From Selaginella tamariscina (Eukaryota > Streptophyta > Lycopodiopsida > Selaginellales > Selaginellaceae), in the NCBI GenBank assembly GCA_003024785.1, contig PUQB01000647.1, positions 73,417 through 137,416 of the forward strand: a stretch of DNA of 64,000 bases. The letters run 5' to 3'. This document shows positions 9,934 to 27,086 of this stretch, piece by piece. The position numbers and the translations under genes are program-made. Under the pieces are notes generated by a model. The model was not told where the DNA came from and did no database searches. It saw only the letters and a program-made list of their open reading frames with translations. The stretch's first letter is position 1. Each line of letters begins with the position of its first letter.

Positions 9934-11170
9934 ATGGAGGTTACTAGGGATCTGCTGCCTTGTATACTCAGTTTTCTCGATGTATCCAGCCTGTTTAGAT
10001 GCATGGCAGTGAGTAAGGAATTGGATGCGTGTAATCACCAACGGAGAGTTCCGTAGAATATGGCAATCCCGTGAACATCATGAAGCTTGGGTCCTCGTTC
10101 ACAAACTTAACAAGAGACTGGAACTCAATGGTATCTGTAGATGGTTGATTTCTACAGGCAATGTTTCCAAATTCACAATGCCTGGTCTTTGTCTCGAAAG
10201 AGACGGTGGGCGTGTCGTAGCTTCTTCAAGGGGATTAGTATGTATTCGCTGGGGCTACGAAGAAGACTTTACTGGGGAGAGATTTGCTGTGGGAAACCCA
10301 CTCACTAGAGAATGGAAGGAACTCCCGAGTCGGAGTCTTGATCGGAATCGCAATGATCCAGATCGCAATGAGGATTTTCGTTTGAGCTACCTTATGGAAG
10401 CAATGCCTGGCACAGATTCGTTTCGAGTGGGAATAGTTGATCAATTAAACCACAACATGAAGCTTTGTTGCTCGGTATACGATTCTAGTACGAACAGTTG
10501 GTGTTACAACGAGCTTCCATATTATTATCATGAATTCAATCACAGAAACTTGGCATGGTATGATCTGGTGGAGAATAAGTGGATCGTTATGGACAGTCAC
10601 CTGGAGTTGGATGCTCGTGAGACGGATGGATTTGAACAGCCTGAGGACGCCACGGTCGATCATGAACATGAACTGCTGTTGGCCATTGAGTCTGGTGAGA
10701 TAGAGATGGAGGATAATGAATATCATTATCAGGATCCCAATGCACTTGAGCTTCATCTACCGCATCCCGTCCTGTATCCAATGTGCTTATGGAGAGCGGA
10801 TACAGACATATATGTGGGGGGCGCATTCTACCATGCCAGGTCCGAGAATGCTTTTGGTGGGTTTGGGGCATGGAGATTATGCAACAGCAAGCCCGAGACT
10901 GTGCAAGCAGTGTGGAAGAGGAAGTACGTGACAGAGGCAATGGAGGATATGTTCTATTGGGATCAAGTGAGCGGGCGATGCAGTGCACAAGGTAACTTAT
11001 TGTGTGTGGGAGGTCATGTAACTAGCACAGGAGGTTCAGTTCAGTGGCCACAAGTTGTGTGTGACTTGAACACGGGCTCATGGTACAGCTTCTCAGATGT
11101 ATGCCCCATGAAGAGGAACATTGTTTACACAGATGCTACTCTCTACACGCCCTCTCTCCGTTCGCCCTGA
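9934..11170 (+). CDS. F-box protein (kelch/FBA-like), one frame interruption
   Basis: F-box proteins are substrate receptors of SCF ubiquitin ligases. The first ATG at 9934 opens an F-box: RDLLPCILSFLDVSSLFRCM followed by AVSKEL. The reading then shifts by one base near 10023 and continues in the frame starting 10025 (MRVITNGEFRRIWQ), which runs 381 codons to TGA at 11170. The joined product would be about 410 residues in a single exon, normal for plant F-box/kelch-like proteins. Downstream, VVASSRGLVCIRWG and FAVGNPLTREWKELPSRS match the first blades of the F-box-associated region; LCVGGHVTSTGG near the end resembles a late kelch blade. The extra base may be a consensus error, since both halves are well conserved. 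The target is unknown. Confidence 0.82.
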
Positions 11171-11302
11171 TGGAGATATTATTCTATATCAACTCTCTCT
11201 CTCTCGTAAAGCGTTGATGATAAATCCTATGCATGTACCACTATAAACTAATTGTTTAAAACAATAACCAGTATAATTTAGCAATATCATTAAGAATATT
11301 CT

Positions 11303-11343
<41 letters not shown>

Positions 11344-11391
11344 TTGACAGTACCATCTATTGCATGTAATTGCAATCCGAGGGCCAGCATA
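11171..11391. repeat. Convergent 3' spacer with (CT)n(AC)n microsatellite
   Basis: The F-box and methyltransferase genes converge here. A compound (TC)n(AC)n tract occupies about 11302-11343. Confidence 0.8.
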
Positions 11392-14913
<3,522 letters not shown>

Positions 14914-15397
14914 CTTAGCTCCCTCTCTGAGTAGGGTTTAGATCAGCCCTAAATTCCTAGGAATATCCGTATTATTAAATATCTATTATGTATAACATTC
15001 GATATATACGTACATATATGAAATGCTCATTTGTATGTATATAGATCTATACGTAGATCTATATAAATAACATACATGTATATATATCACCTATATACAT
15101 GTATTATGTACATATATACGTTTGATCTATACACATACAAATGTGTATGTACACGCACGCACACACATAAATATATATATATATATATAATATATATATA
15201 CATACACACACATAATAAATATTCTCTTAAATATTCTAATATATGTAACATACATACAATACACACACAACACACACACACAAATATATAAACTGACATG
15301 GCATGGCATAGACACATCAATACACTCGTGTGTATATATGTGTGTGTGTTGTGTGTGTGTACATTTACATATATTATTAAAGATTTATTTTCATATT

Positions 15398-15445
<48 letters not shown>

Positions 15446-15958
15446 TATATATAATTATATAATATATATATATATATATATAATTCAATAAATGTGATTC
15501 TAATTAATTGGTTATATACATAGCTGCTTTTAATTTTTATTTTTTATTATTAAATTTTATTTATATAGTTAAATGTTTTAGTTTTATATTCTTTTAGAAA
15601 AAATATCTAAAATAATTTTTTATATTTAAAGTAATACACATAAAACAACAATACAAAATAATACTTGTATAATTAAGGAAAAAAAAACTTAAAACTTGTA
15701 GCTAGCTATACTAAATGTGTATGTATTTTAAATATTATATAATATGGATTAACATTATGATTTTGTAAAACAATCCAAATGATGTTAGTAACTTAATGTA
15801 CTTAATTTTATATATAATTTTAATAAAATCTACGGACAATATTTACTTACTTTAAAATGTAATCGGCACCGTTGATTTACATTCCGTTTCGGAATGTGAT
15901 GTGGACCGTCAGATACCAGGTTTTGATAATTAATAGAATCTGTGTTCTTCGTTGAGCA
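14914..15958. other. Divergent intergenic region, microsatellite-rich
   Basis: This region separates the divergent methyltransferase and CLPP5 genes and should contain both promoters. It is filled with (AC)n, (AT)n and (GT)n tracts, the longest being (AT)n at about 15403-15480. A TAGGGTTTA telo-box lies near 14933-14941, close to the methyltransferase start. No gene is seen. Confidence 0.6.
15879..15897. promoter_or_regulatory. Short perfect inverted repeat upstream of CLPP5
   Basis: ACATTCCG-ttt-CGGAATGT lies 60-130 bp upstream of the possible CLPP5 start codons. It is the only GC-containing palindrome in this AT-rich promoter. A dimeric factor site is possible but unproven. Confidence 0.3.
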
Positions 15959-16011
15959 ATGGCTATGGCGGTAGCTAGGGCGCCGGAGGTTCTTTCACCA
16001 AGGTATCACAA

Positions 16012-17924
16012 ATGAGCGTCAGAATAGATTTCCGGCTACTCGCCTTCGTTCAATCCGCCAGGTACTGCTTGTTTTTGTAAATGAGCTATCAACTTCTGTG
16101 TTGTGTGTTTTTATAATGAGTTTTTACAGATTAATAGTTGTGTGTGTGTATGTATGTATATAAGCAGTAATTAGTCCTTTATGGAGCTTAAACCATCTTC
16201 AACAGCATCTGTGTGTGTGTGTGTGTGTGTGTGAATTATTGAGTCTGATAGTTGCTATTAGAAATGGGTAAAGACAACAATATTCTATATACATATCTAT
16301 TTACACACACACACGCACGCACGCACACGCACAATGAATGAGCTTTATTAGACTGATAATGTTATATTTTGAAATTTCAGGTTGAAGCGTTTATCATTTA
16401 CTGCAAGAGCAAGCATCTCTAGTGAACGATTCTGGACCCCAGATTCAACTGTTCATCAAGGAGTTTGGTCAATAAGGTGCCCTATTGTTGAACATCATAC
16501 ATAGACACACACACAACACAACACACACGCACTAACGCATAGATGTATGTACGTTTTTCACAGGAGAGACTTAGAGGTGCCGACTACAGCTTTTCTTCCA
16601 ACTAGTGCTTCTGGACAAGGTCAAGGGCCACCTCCCATGTTACAAGAACGCTTCCAGAGTGTCATCACTCAATTATTTCAGCACGTAAGACACCAACTAT
16701 ACAGGATGTACTATATATAGTATGAATACATAATGATAAAGATCAGTATATATGTGAATACATGTTTTGCAGAGGATAATTCGTTGTGGTGGAGCTGTGG
16801 ACGATGATATGGCAAATCTTATTGTTGCTCAACTTCTTTATCTGGACGCTGCCGATCCAAAGAAGGTCCGTTACTATCTTATTATATAATGTATAGTTTG
16901 TGTTCATACTCTTAACTAAGCGTACAGGATATTGTCATGTACGTGAACTCTCCTGGAGGCTCTGTTACTGCAGGTATACTTTTCATCCGTGTATTTTTTT
17001 ATGTCCATTTATATGTACATGTGTTTATTACACACATAAATGACAATATTTCTACATGTATATATAACATTGTTTAAACGTGCGTCAGGTTATGGCCGTC
17101 TTTGATACCATGAGACACATCCGCCCAGATGTGAGTACCGTTTGCGTTGGATTAGCTGCAAGGTATGCACTAGTACATTAGTTTGTTTTTCCGTAAATCT
17201 AGTTAGTATGTAAATGATACTACATTATTTCCTTACGGTAATGCTAGTATTGTTTCCTAGTCATTACTGTTTTCTTTTCTTGTTACAGTTATGGGAGCTT
17301 TTCTTCTCAGTGCAGGCACAAAAGGTACTCTCTCTCCCTCTCCCTCTCCCTCCCTCCCTCTCTCTCTCTCTCTCTCAACTTTTCTGAGTGCAGGAAAGCG
17401 TTATAGTCTACCCAATTCTAGAATCATGATTCACCAGCCGCTTGGTGGAGCACAAGGACAGCAATCAGACATTGAAATCCAGGTCTCTATAACTATATAT
17501 GTGTGTTTACAGATAAAGTATATGTTATGTCTTATATATGTATATGGATAGTATTGCAAGTAAGATAAGGAGATATTTTTTTCTTCCATGGCCTGTATCC
17601 TATGTTTGTAAGATATATACTTGGACACACAAAACACAACAATCTGTTGCCTGTATAAGTGATATATATATCCCCATCATATATATATGTGTGTGTGTGT
17701 GTGTTAATGAATGTGTATATGGCAGGCAAATGAGATATTACACCACAAGGCAAACTTAAACAGCTACTTAGCATACCAGACGGGGCAGCCATTGGAGAGG
17801 ATAATCCAGACACGGACAGGGATTTTTTTCATGAGCCCCAAAGAAGCAAAAAGATTACGGCCTCATTGACGGCGTTATTACAAATCCGTTAAAGGCACTA
17901 ACGCCGCTTCCTGCCGCAGCTTAA
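16012..17924 (+). CDS. CLPP5: Nuclear-encoded plastid Clp protease proteolytic subunit, CLPP5-like
   Basis: Nine exons with GT-AG borders encode a ClpP serine protease subunit of the plastid Clp core. Exons: 16012-16061, 16381-16476, 16564-16684, 16773-16865, 16928-16973, 17089-17162, 17289-17324, 17394-17482, 17726-17924. Key motifs are [36 protein letters not shown], the Ser nucleophile context [40 protein letters not shown] with catalytic His, and the C-terminal [14 protein letters not shown]. The ATG at 16012 keeps phase into exon 2; an upstream ATG at 15959 (MAMAVARAPEVLSPR) is more transit-peptide-like but needs a 1-base shift. Single extra bases break frame at the starts of exons 6 and 7 and in the last exon (T7 for T6, A5 for A4, plus one missing base). 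All splice sites are intact, so consensus error is likely. Confidence 0.88.
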
Positions 17925-20900
17925 AAAAACGTATTATCCTTAATAACGATGATTAGTTATTAATTAAGGTAGCTTATGCTCCCCATCCTTTAACTATATA
18001 TAATATATCATACATTTTAAACTTCCAAAAAAATAAATCAAAACTAATAAATTCTGAATTTTATTAGCCAGTAAATTATATTAACGCAATGTATATATAT
18101 GTGTGTGTGTGTGTGTGTGTATAATTTGAATTAAATGTAAATGTATGTATACTGAATATTGAGAGTTTGAAAAATCAAAACCATTAATGAACTTAATAAA
18201 TTAAAAAACAAGAACTGCATTCTTTAAAACTTATATATTTACCTTCTTCAATTTTAGTGTATTTTATGTTTTAAATTAATATATTAATATAAAAAATATA
18301 ATCAACTGCAAATCCGTAAATAAAAATTAAAAACATTTGTTAATTAATGTATCATTTTTAACATTAAAGAAAATGTAAACATTAACAAACGTTAAGAATT
18401 GACTTTTAATAATACTATAGCTTTTAAGTGTAAACAAATAATAACAATGATTAAGATTTAAAAGTTAAAATTAATAATTTTATAATATAATTAATGTAAA
18501 AAGAGATTTTAAAATTTTGATAATCTTGAAATTTTAATGTCTTTAGAATTAATAAAGTATATTACATATATGCTCCTTTTATAATATGTTATTATTATAA
18601 TGGTCATTAATAAATAATTGTATTGTAATCAAAATTGATTATTCACAAATTTTTGAAAGATAGAATGATAAAAATATTAAAATTAATAATTTTTAATGTT
18701 TAAAAATTGGTTATAATGTGAATAAGTCATTATTGCAAAATAATAAGGATTCTCAAAAATTATAATTCTTGATTTTATATAATATTTTAAAAAGTTTTCA
18801 TATTGAACATATCATAATACTAAAGTCTTTAATTCTTAAAAATAAAATATTTGAATTAAGATTTAAGATTTTTAATGTTAAATATAATTTTACTTATTAA
18901 CATTTTAATATCCTTATAATGATTATCTTAAGATAATAAAACATTGATGATGAGTTTAAATTTATAAAACTAAGATTTTGATATAGCATTTGATTATAAT
19001 TAATATTAAGGATTAATTTTAAAGGCATTTATAATATTTTGTTCACGAGAACGAAAGGCAAATTATTATGCAGTTAACAAACGCTCTCTTATGAATATTT
19101 ATTATATTATCATATTTATTTAATATTTATTTTGCTTAAGATTGTTTAATTAAGTAACAAAGTTGAAAAAAGCAAAAAGAGAGCAAATGAATATAAGATA
19201 AAATTATTGTGATAAGTTAAAAAATTAATCGAAAAAGTGATCATTTCATGCAATTATAAAACTTTATATTTTCAAAAAAAAAATTCAAGTGGTTATATAT
19301 GATATTTAATTTTATTATAAAACACCTCCTATAAAAATGATTACTTTATACTAAACACTTTATTACTTAAATAGTTATAATCACAACAATTTTATATCAA
19401 GATAATAATATTAAATAACACTCATAGTTATAATTTTGAAAATAATAATGAGAAAATAAGTTTGCAATAACTAATAAGTCACATAAATTGAAGCTTTAAC
19501 TAATTATATTTTAAAATTAAATTTATATACAACTTTAGTTAACTTATTTTTGTGGATAATAATCATGCAATTGATTTAATTTTAAATTTGAGACTTATAA
19601 TTTATTTTTATAGGATAGCAATAGGACATAATATATGTGAAAACTTTACTTACAATTTTATTATGAGTTCTATATTGTTTTATAATTATAAGTTTATCCT
19701 TTTACATGGTTTACATATTAATTAAAAGTTAAATCATAGTGTTCAATGTGGAAATAAAGAAGTCGATCGAAATTGTTCTTGACCAAACAAAATCAAAAAT
19801 CACAAATATCTCGGTAATTAAGTTAGTTGGCATTTATAAAACTATCATTTGTGATAATTAATTAATAATATTGTCAGTCAGATAAACAAAATAAATCATG
19901 TTATAACTCCGTATCCAAATGAAAATGAAGATAGTTAAAGAATTTCACAAACACATTTATATAATACATTAATAATAATCAATAATTCTTATTCATACAT
20001 CGATATTGTTATTTTGCAAAATTTAAAAACAACTCTCATATATAATATATTAAAAGACATAATATTGTAATTTTTACTTTAACTCAAGTAATCAATAAAA
20101 ACTTTGCATAACTAAGTTAAGGGAAGAAAAATAATACTTTTGCATAATAGAACTTTAATATAAAAACTATTAATTAAATTTTTTTTTTTAATATTTAAAA
20201 TAGGTTATAACTATGAAATAGCTGTTTTTTTAGGTTTTAAAATCAATAATGTAGAATATACATTTTAATTAAGAAATGTAACAAAATTAGAATATAATAT
20301 CTTACATTTAAGGTGTATATATTAAGATATATTTTAATTAGATAATTTAGAAATTTTTTTTGTTTTACTTTATTTAGAAAATATAAAGTAGAAAAATTAG
20401 GATATGTTAGTGATATTAATGATGCAATATATGTTAAAACTTAAGGAATTGAATGATTTATATTTGATTTCAATGTTAAATTTCATTTAAGAAAGTATAA
20501 TATATTAATGGTTAAGGAACATATCTACTTACATAAAAATATATATATAAATATTCAACCCAATTTAATATATAGTCATTCTTCATAATTTTCATACATA
20601 TTGTCACAATAATTACTTAATTAAATATAAAAATAACATATACTCAGGAACTTGTAAAGATTGTAAAAAGAACATGTAATAACATGAATGTGTCCTGCTT
20701 AGTTATGAGTGTTACTCTTAATATTTAAATAACATAAAAATGTCACGATAAATACTATATAATTAATGGTGACAACTATTTATGGAGGAAAAAATTAATC
20801 TTTATTAGTACTATAAAATTTATATAATTATTAAACTAAACATGGGGACACACAAGCTTGAATTTAAGGCTCTCAATCATTCATAAAAAAACAAATGCTC

Positions 20901-21560
20901 CTCCACCATCTAAATTTTTAATATGAAATACATATAATTCATTTTTTTTATGAGATATTTGAATTGGATAATTTAATTTTATTTAAGAACAAATGCTCTA
21001 AAATTTTAATACGAAATATAGATTGATAATTGAATATATATTATTATTTTATTTTAAAAATTATAATTATAAAAAATTTTTATGTTTACTACTTAGGTTT
21101 AACAATACATATCGATGTTTAACTTTGTAATATTATATAAACACTCCACTACATGTATGTTTTTAAATATAACATATGTGTATGCGTTGAGTGGAATTAA
21201 GTTATGTTAATAATAGTTTAATATTTAAATATGATATAAATATAAACTACGTGAGTTCAACAAGGTATAAATTAATAATAAATCAGATTGGGTTGATCCG
21301 ACGGCAGCGATTGATTCCGAGATATAAAACCGACCGTGCATCCAGTTTAGCCCTAACCCGCAATATCTGAAACAAAGAACAGGGTAGGGCACTCGAATCC
21401 CTAGCAAGAAGTTCTCGAATTCTCAATTCGTGTTGTTTGTTTGATCGTGTATTCAAGCAGATTTATTCATTAGATCGTGTTCTTAAATTGCGCGATTGAT
21501 TCTGTGTGCGGATTGCGCGATTTGTGTTGTTCATTGGATTGAACCGATTTGAGGCGCGCA
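17925..21560. other. AT-rich gene desert and NSR-gene 5' region
   Basis: About 3.3 kb of very AT-rich DNA with no open frame above 60 codons until 21.2 kb. One (GT)n tract sits at about 18098-18121. I see no LTRs, terminal repeats or conserved motifs. From about 21290 the base composition becomes balanced; TTAGCCCTAACCCG near 21347-21360 is a telo-box-like element in the presumed promoter and 5' UTR of the NSR-type gene. Confidence 0.6.
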
Positions 21561-23634
21561 ATGGCGGATTATGGATCGCGGTGGAATTACGACAACAGGA
21601 GGGGTGCATCTCCGCCTTCAAAGAGGCCAAGGAGGGATTACGGTATGAATTAGTTTTGTTTGGTGCAATTATTAGTCTGATTTATGGGTTAATTTGCTTG
21701 TTTAGTCATAATTAAAATTAGGGATTTAAAGGATTATTACAGACAGAAACTATGGTGGTGGTGATCGGAGTGCGTGGAATGGCCGAGAAGGAGACCAACT
21801 CGCCACAGCAGACATCTTAAGAAACGGGGTAATTATGTTATGTCTATACACACTGTAGTATGTGTACTGCACAATGTATATATGTATATGTATCTGTATA
21901 TATTGCTTTGGATGTATCCTTACGGCGTTTTGTTTATATGTGTCTATTTAGCTGCTTGTGTGTGTGTGTGTGTGTGTGTGTGTTGAATAGTCTTTCAGAA
22001 CAGAGACGTACATACATTAGGATTGGCATTGTTACTAAGATTTAATCATACATCCTGTGATCTATCTTTGTAGTTGCTTGTGGTAGATGTAGTATATGTA
22101 TGTATATATAATAGAAAAGCAACATGTCTATTAGAACATGTATACCCTCTTTGTTATATTGTATAATATCCATAATATATTACGTCATGTGTGTACTGCA
22201 CAATGTATATATGTATATGTATTTTGAGTGTGTCTATTTAGCTACTTGTGTGTGTGTGTGTGTCTGTGTTGAATAGTCTTTCAGAACATTCATTCCAGAG
22301 AGACGGACATACATATAGATTAGCATTATTACTAGGTTTTAATCATACATTCTGTGCTCTATCTTTGTAGTTGCTTGTGTGTGTGTGTGTGTTTATATCT
22401 TTTTATATACACATAGGATATATATTATGTCCCCTACCCATCTATGATGAATATGGATGAGAATATATATGTGTACATATATAATACATGCACACAACGC
22501 ACACACTAAAGCTTTTCAATCCTTGCAGCTTTCTTCGTTAACGGGACTCTCTGCACAGTTATCTGCTGGGGTTGGTTTAGGAAATTTAGGCGCACTAGGA
22601 CCTGGTTTAGCTGATCCCTCGCTCATCGCACAAGCATCGTTGATAGGATACGACCCGAGCCGTGCAAACATGGTATGTGTGTATATATACAAACCACACA
22701 CATTTACATATTCGTGTATGTGTGTGTGTTTTTATATATGCATTTTTCGTTAAAACAGAACATGGACATCTTGCCACCTGATGCGTCGTCTACGCTTTAT
22801 GTGGACGGCTTACCTTCGGATTGCAGCCGGAGAGAGGCTGCACGTAAGATTATCTTCTCTATTGTTTTATATATATTATATTTAACTTCCGTTATCAGAT
22901 ATCTTTCGGCCTTTCATCGGTTTCAAAAGAAGTTCGACTTGTTTACAAGGATGCAAAGCGGGTATGTATATTCTTGTATGCACACACACGCACATATATA
23001 TTAATACATACACAGACATCCATTTACATGTTTCATATATATACATCTCTCTCTCTCTCTCCTCACACACACACACACACACGACACAGACATCTATTTA
23101 CATGTTTCATATATATACATTTCTCTCTCTCACACACCACACACACACGCACACACTCAATATGCATGTGTGTGATCTATAGGCACCTGGAGAGAAGATG
23201 GTGTTATGCTTTGTGGAATTTGTGGATGCAAAATGCGCAGCGACGGCTCTGGAAGCCTTGCAAGGTACTTGCATTAAATCACACCATAGTTTGCTTGATG
23301 CTTTAAATAAATTAAACTGTACATTACTCCCTCAGGAATATTCTCCTTGCTGGATATATTCCGTTAGGCTAAAACCTATTCTGTTAGTTATCGGAATATT
23401 CTCCCGCCGGAAGTAGGTTAGGGTTGCGTTAGGAATTTAAAGACGTTTTTTTGCGGGGCCTTTGCAGGTTATAAATTCGATGAGAATGACGCGAATTCGT
23501 ACGTTTTGCGGCTGTCGTTTGCGCGGTACGGACCGAGAGGAGGCGGCGCGCTTGTACCGCAGCGCAATCGCTCGCCGCCGCGTGGCCGAGATCGTGCGGC
23601 TAATAACAATCGCAACAGAGACCGTCGCCATTAA
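21561..23634 (+). CDS. Nuclear speckle RNA-binding protein (NSR-type, single RRM)
   Basis: Seven exons: 21561-21642, 21743-21828, 22529-22672, 22759-22843, 22899-22961, 23183-23264, 23468-23634. The N-terminus is basic and Arg-rich (MADYGSRWNYDNRRGASPPS, then KRPRR). A Gly/Leu-rich linker follows (LSAQLSAGVGLGNLGALGPG), then one RRM: STLYVDGLPSDCSRREAA (RNP2 region), IFRPFIGF, KMVLCFVEFVDAKCAATALE (RNP1 region) and LRLSFARYGPRGGG. The tail is RGG/RS-like and ends with RNRDRRH-stop. Motif order and wording match plant NSRa/NSRb, which modulate alternative splicing and bind long non-coding RNAs. Exon 5 has one extra A (AAAA where AAA keeps frame), which would truncate the RRM; an assembly error is likely since everything else is intact. 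Exons are short, and the introns hold (GT)n, (CA)n and (CT)n tracts. Confidence 0.88.
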
Positions 23635-24034
23635 CGTTAACGACTACGATCGGTCTTCTGTAAACCCTAATTAGGGCTTTTTAATCCAGTATATGCTTCG
23701 GGATCTTAAACGGCATTTACAATAAAATGTTTATTAGTCTTAAGTAGTTCATTATTACATCAGTAAGCTACCTGGACTTTATATACTACGTTATATGTCA
23801 TTTATGCTATACACACACACACACGTGTGTATGTGTGTGTGTGTGTGTGCCACTGAAATACTTCTTTTTCTATGATTGTTGTTTTTAAATTGCGATGTAA
23901 CTAGATAAAAATTTACTAAATAGATAATAAAAGATAAAATTAAATGTAGTATTTAATATATATGTGGAAAAGAAAAGACAATACATACCGTAGAAATACA
24001 AAATACAAGCCTCCGTAATGAACAAGAATATTCA
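23635..24034. other. Convergent 3' spacer
   Basis: NSR-type gene and PIEZO converge here. An imperfect (CA)n/(GT)n inverted tract lies at about 23812-23850 and could fold back. No gene is seen. Confidence 0.6.
23662..23680 (+). other. Palindromic telo-box at the 3' end of the NSR-type gene
   Basis: A perfect 12-bp palindrome (CCCTAATTAGGG, 23665-23676) lies inside AAACCCTAATTAGGGCTTTT, about 30 bp after the stop codon. It may be chance or a 3'-processing structure. There is no direct evidence of function. Confidence 0.35.
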
Positions 24035-24209
24035 TTATTCTGTCTTAGTGTACTCCAAGAGAATATGCGGAGACCTGTATATCTTCACTAATGTCCAGAA
24101 TAACCCTTCCTCTATTTCAAGCTCTCCTTCTGCCCTTGCCGCGTATATATATTCACATATCGCTACTAACCTATATACATACATACATACATCACACACA
24201 CACACACAG

Positions 24210-24303
<94 letters not shown>

Positions 24304-24502
24304 ACACAGAGGCACACACCATGCACAAACCTATCACATGATGGGAAATTCTCGTATGGAATACGCATTCTTAAATCTGCACATTGAAGACCGAATGAAA
24401 CGGCCAACAGCTAACACAAATGTGAGATACAAACTCCAGATGTTGAATTTGCTTAATGTATCGCCAATTAATCCCTCTTAAACACATTAAACACACCATT
24501 AG

Positions 24503-24542
<40 letters not shown>

Positions 24543-25740
24543 GATACATTGCTTTCTATAATATGTAAACAATATTAGATATCTTTTGTCAAATAATAAC
24601 AAAGTCAAAAATAAATATATAGAGGAACAGTTTAAAAAATAAATTAGATAATTATATTCATTTATATTTTAACTTACTGGGGACTTCTTCAGATACTGCA
24701 ATTGCCACAGGACCAGAAATACTACACACCCATCGGAATACGAGGCATTTTCACGGAAGAATGACCACCAGCTTTGTGCTTCTCTATTTAGTGTTAAATT
24801 GCCAGAAACTGTTGTAAACTGTTAAACAAAACTTATGATTAATATAATAATCATTATAAAAATAATAATAATGTATAAATTTACTGTAGTATTCGTATAA
24901 GATGTTATAAATGTATATGTATATCACACACACACAAACTTACTGTTTGTTCCAAGACACGGACTTCACCAGCACTTGTAACCCGAAAGTACTTTGGATA
25001 AAGATCAGACACCGTAACCGAGCTTAAGCTTCCATTAAGTATTGCTTTAAGCTGGCTTAAAGCCAATGGCTGCCCTGTAAATGTGACCATCTCCTTGCTC
25101 TTGGGCCTTAAAGAACACACAATTGTCATTATAACATACGTATATTACCTTCGACGGGGGAATATCCATCTAACCTACACATATAACACACACACACATC
25201 CATCTAACATACATATCCACAGGTATAACATAAGCATACGTAAAGCACGCACTACCTTTCACGGTGAAATATCCATGAGGGAGCTAATAACACTTCATCA
25301 CCAAAGGAATTAACGAGGTTACGCAAAGTTGGTGGGGGTATAAGCCAAAGGTATCAGCATCTTCTCGCAACATATAAGCTAAAAGTAAAAGAATAAAATA
25401 TATATTAATAAATAATCAGTATTTCTAGATTATACACATAAGTTAACTGAATATAATAAAAAAATTTCGTAAAATTAATTAAAATATTACCTGGACTTTG
25501 GTGTCAAATGAACGAGGACATTATCTGTATCAATATGATACCCTCCATCACATATATCACTAAAAGAAAGAGTTTGCATAACTGGCTTTTGTACAGTGTG
25601 AAACTCCCACCGGAAGTTCGTATTCCTATTTCACATCGAGCCTCTGTTATCTCGTTTACATAGTTTGTTGGATTCCCACTGCTGTATATCTCACCGTCCA
25701 ACATATGTGAAAACGCGTGTGTGCGTGCGTGCGTGTTTAA
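24035..25740 (-). other. PIEZO: PIEZO C-terminal cap and pore exons
   Basis: The last six exons encode the extracellular cap and C-terminal pore region. Cap pieces: MLDGEIYSSGNPTNYVNEIT and SGGSFTLYKSQLCK (about 25700-25560), ALSQLKAILNGSLSSVTVSD with LYPKYFRVTSAGEVRVLEQT (about 25060-24940). The post-pore exon (24405-24310) reads LQCADLRMRIPYENFPSCDR, one of the most conserved PIEZO stretches, but needs one base skipped relative to AVGRFIR just upstream. The final exon (about 24150-24035) reads AARAEGELEIEEGLFWTLVK. A (GA)n(AT)n tract of nearly 100 bp separates the last two exons. Confidence 0.9.
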
Positions 25741-26891
25741 AATATCCATGAAACTAGTGCAGCTATCTTATGATAGAGAGAGAGAGAGAGAAGTACGAAG
25801 TATACAATAACTAATATTATTAAAGTATTCACGTAATAAATATTAAAGCACTGTTAAGCTAATTAAAAATAATAACTAGTACATCGTTTAAATACTAATT
25901 TGTTAAATAGAACTTACCAGCATTGTGCCCATATAACACATATGAGAATGAAGAAAAGGCATATACCATTGATGAACTTAATCCATGCACTTCTCTTTTC
26001 GCCTATTTTGTGCTTCTCTCTTGCAAGTTTTACATCACATTGCACTAGAAACAAGCTTGCATATATATCTTCCAGCTGTAAATAATTAAGTATATTAATA
26101 AATAAAATTTATAGTCGGTAATATTAACGGCCAAATTACCTAACTAAGACAACGGAAAATTATCAAACTGACCCTTAGTTTTATATAATTCCCAACTTGA
26201 CCTTGAGTCAAATTTACCATTACATTTATTATTATTACTTATTGAACTATGTTAACAAGCTTTTAATACACACACACACACACACACCCCATCGGTATAT
26301 AATGATAAATGGTATATACTGTTATTAAGCTGACTAATGATAAATTTGACTCAAGGCGGCAGTTTTAGACAATTTGGGAATTATATAGAACTAAAGGGTC
26401 AATAATTTTCCCTTAAGATAATTATCAGTTAAATGATTAATAAACTGTAACTATGGTAGTAGTTAATTTACTATCTAAATGTTAATTAAAAAATTAATAC
26501 AGTGGTGGAATATCATATTTATATAGTTATGATATACATACTTAATGATCCGAGTTAATAAAACATAAAGAATATACCTTCAGCCAGTCGTACATGGAGA
26601 GAGAAGTTGTCGTACAAGACCAGTCGAGGACACAACGGAGCTCAAACAAAAAAGGCAAAGACCTATACATGTAATTAAGACCAATGTAGCTATTAAATAT
26701 GTATACTTACTAATAATTACTAAATATGTTATTATGTAATAAGTATTAAATTAGTTAAGTTTAAATTAAATAGTTAATCACCTGTAAATACGGAACCAAG
26801 CCAGCTTAAGTTGCTAATCCTCCGCATAAGAAACTGCTCATATAATGTACTCTTGTTGGGCAAACCATAACGCAGTTGTGAAGCCTGTAGA

Positions 26892-26933
<42 letters not shown>

Positions 26934-27035
26934 GTTTCTATATACATATGCCCACGTGCAAATGTTGGTAGAACGAATATATACAGCACATTTATTTGTT
27001 CTATAAATACACACACACACACACACACACACACA

Positions 27036-27086
<51 letters not shown>

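Noticed and set aside
10445..10988. Minus-strand frames of 103 and 133 codons inside the F-box gene
   Set aside because: Antisense to a long conserved coding exon; no homology.
23812..23850. (CA)n/(GT)n inverted tract as a transcription terminator
   Set aside because: Simple microsatellite fold-back; no evidence for terminator function in a plant nuclear gene.
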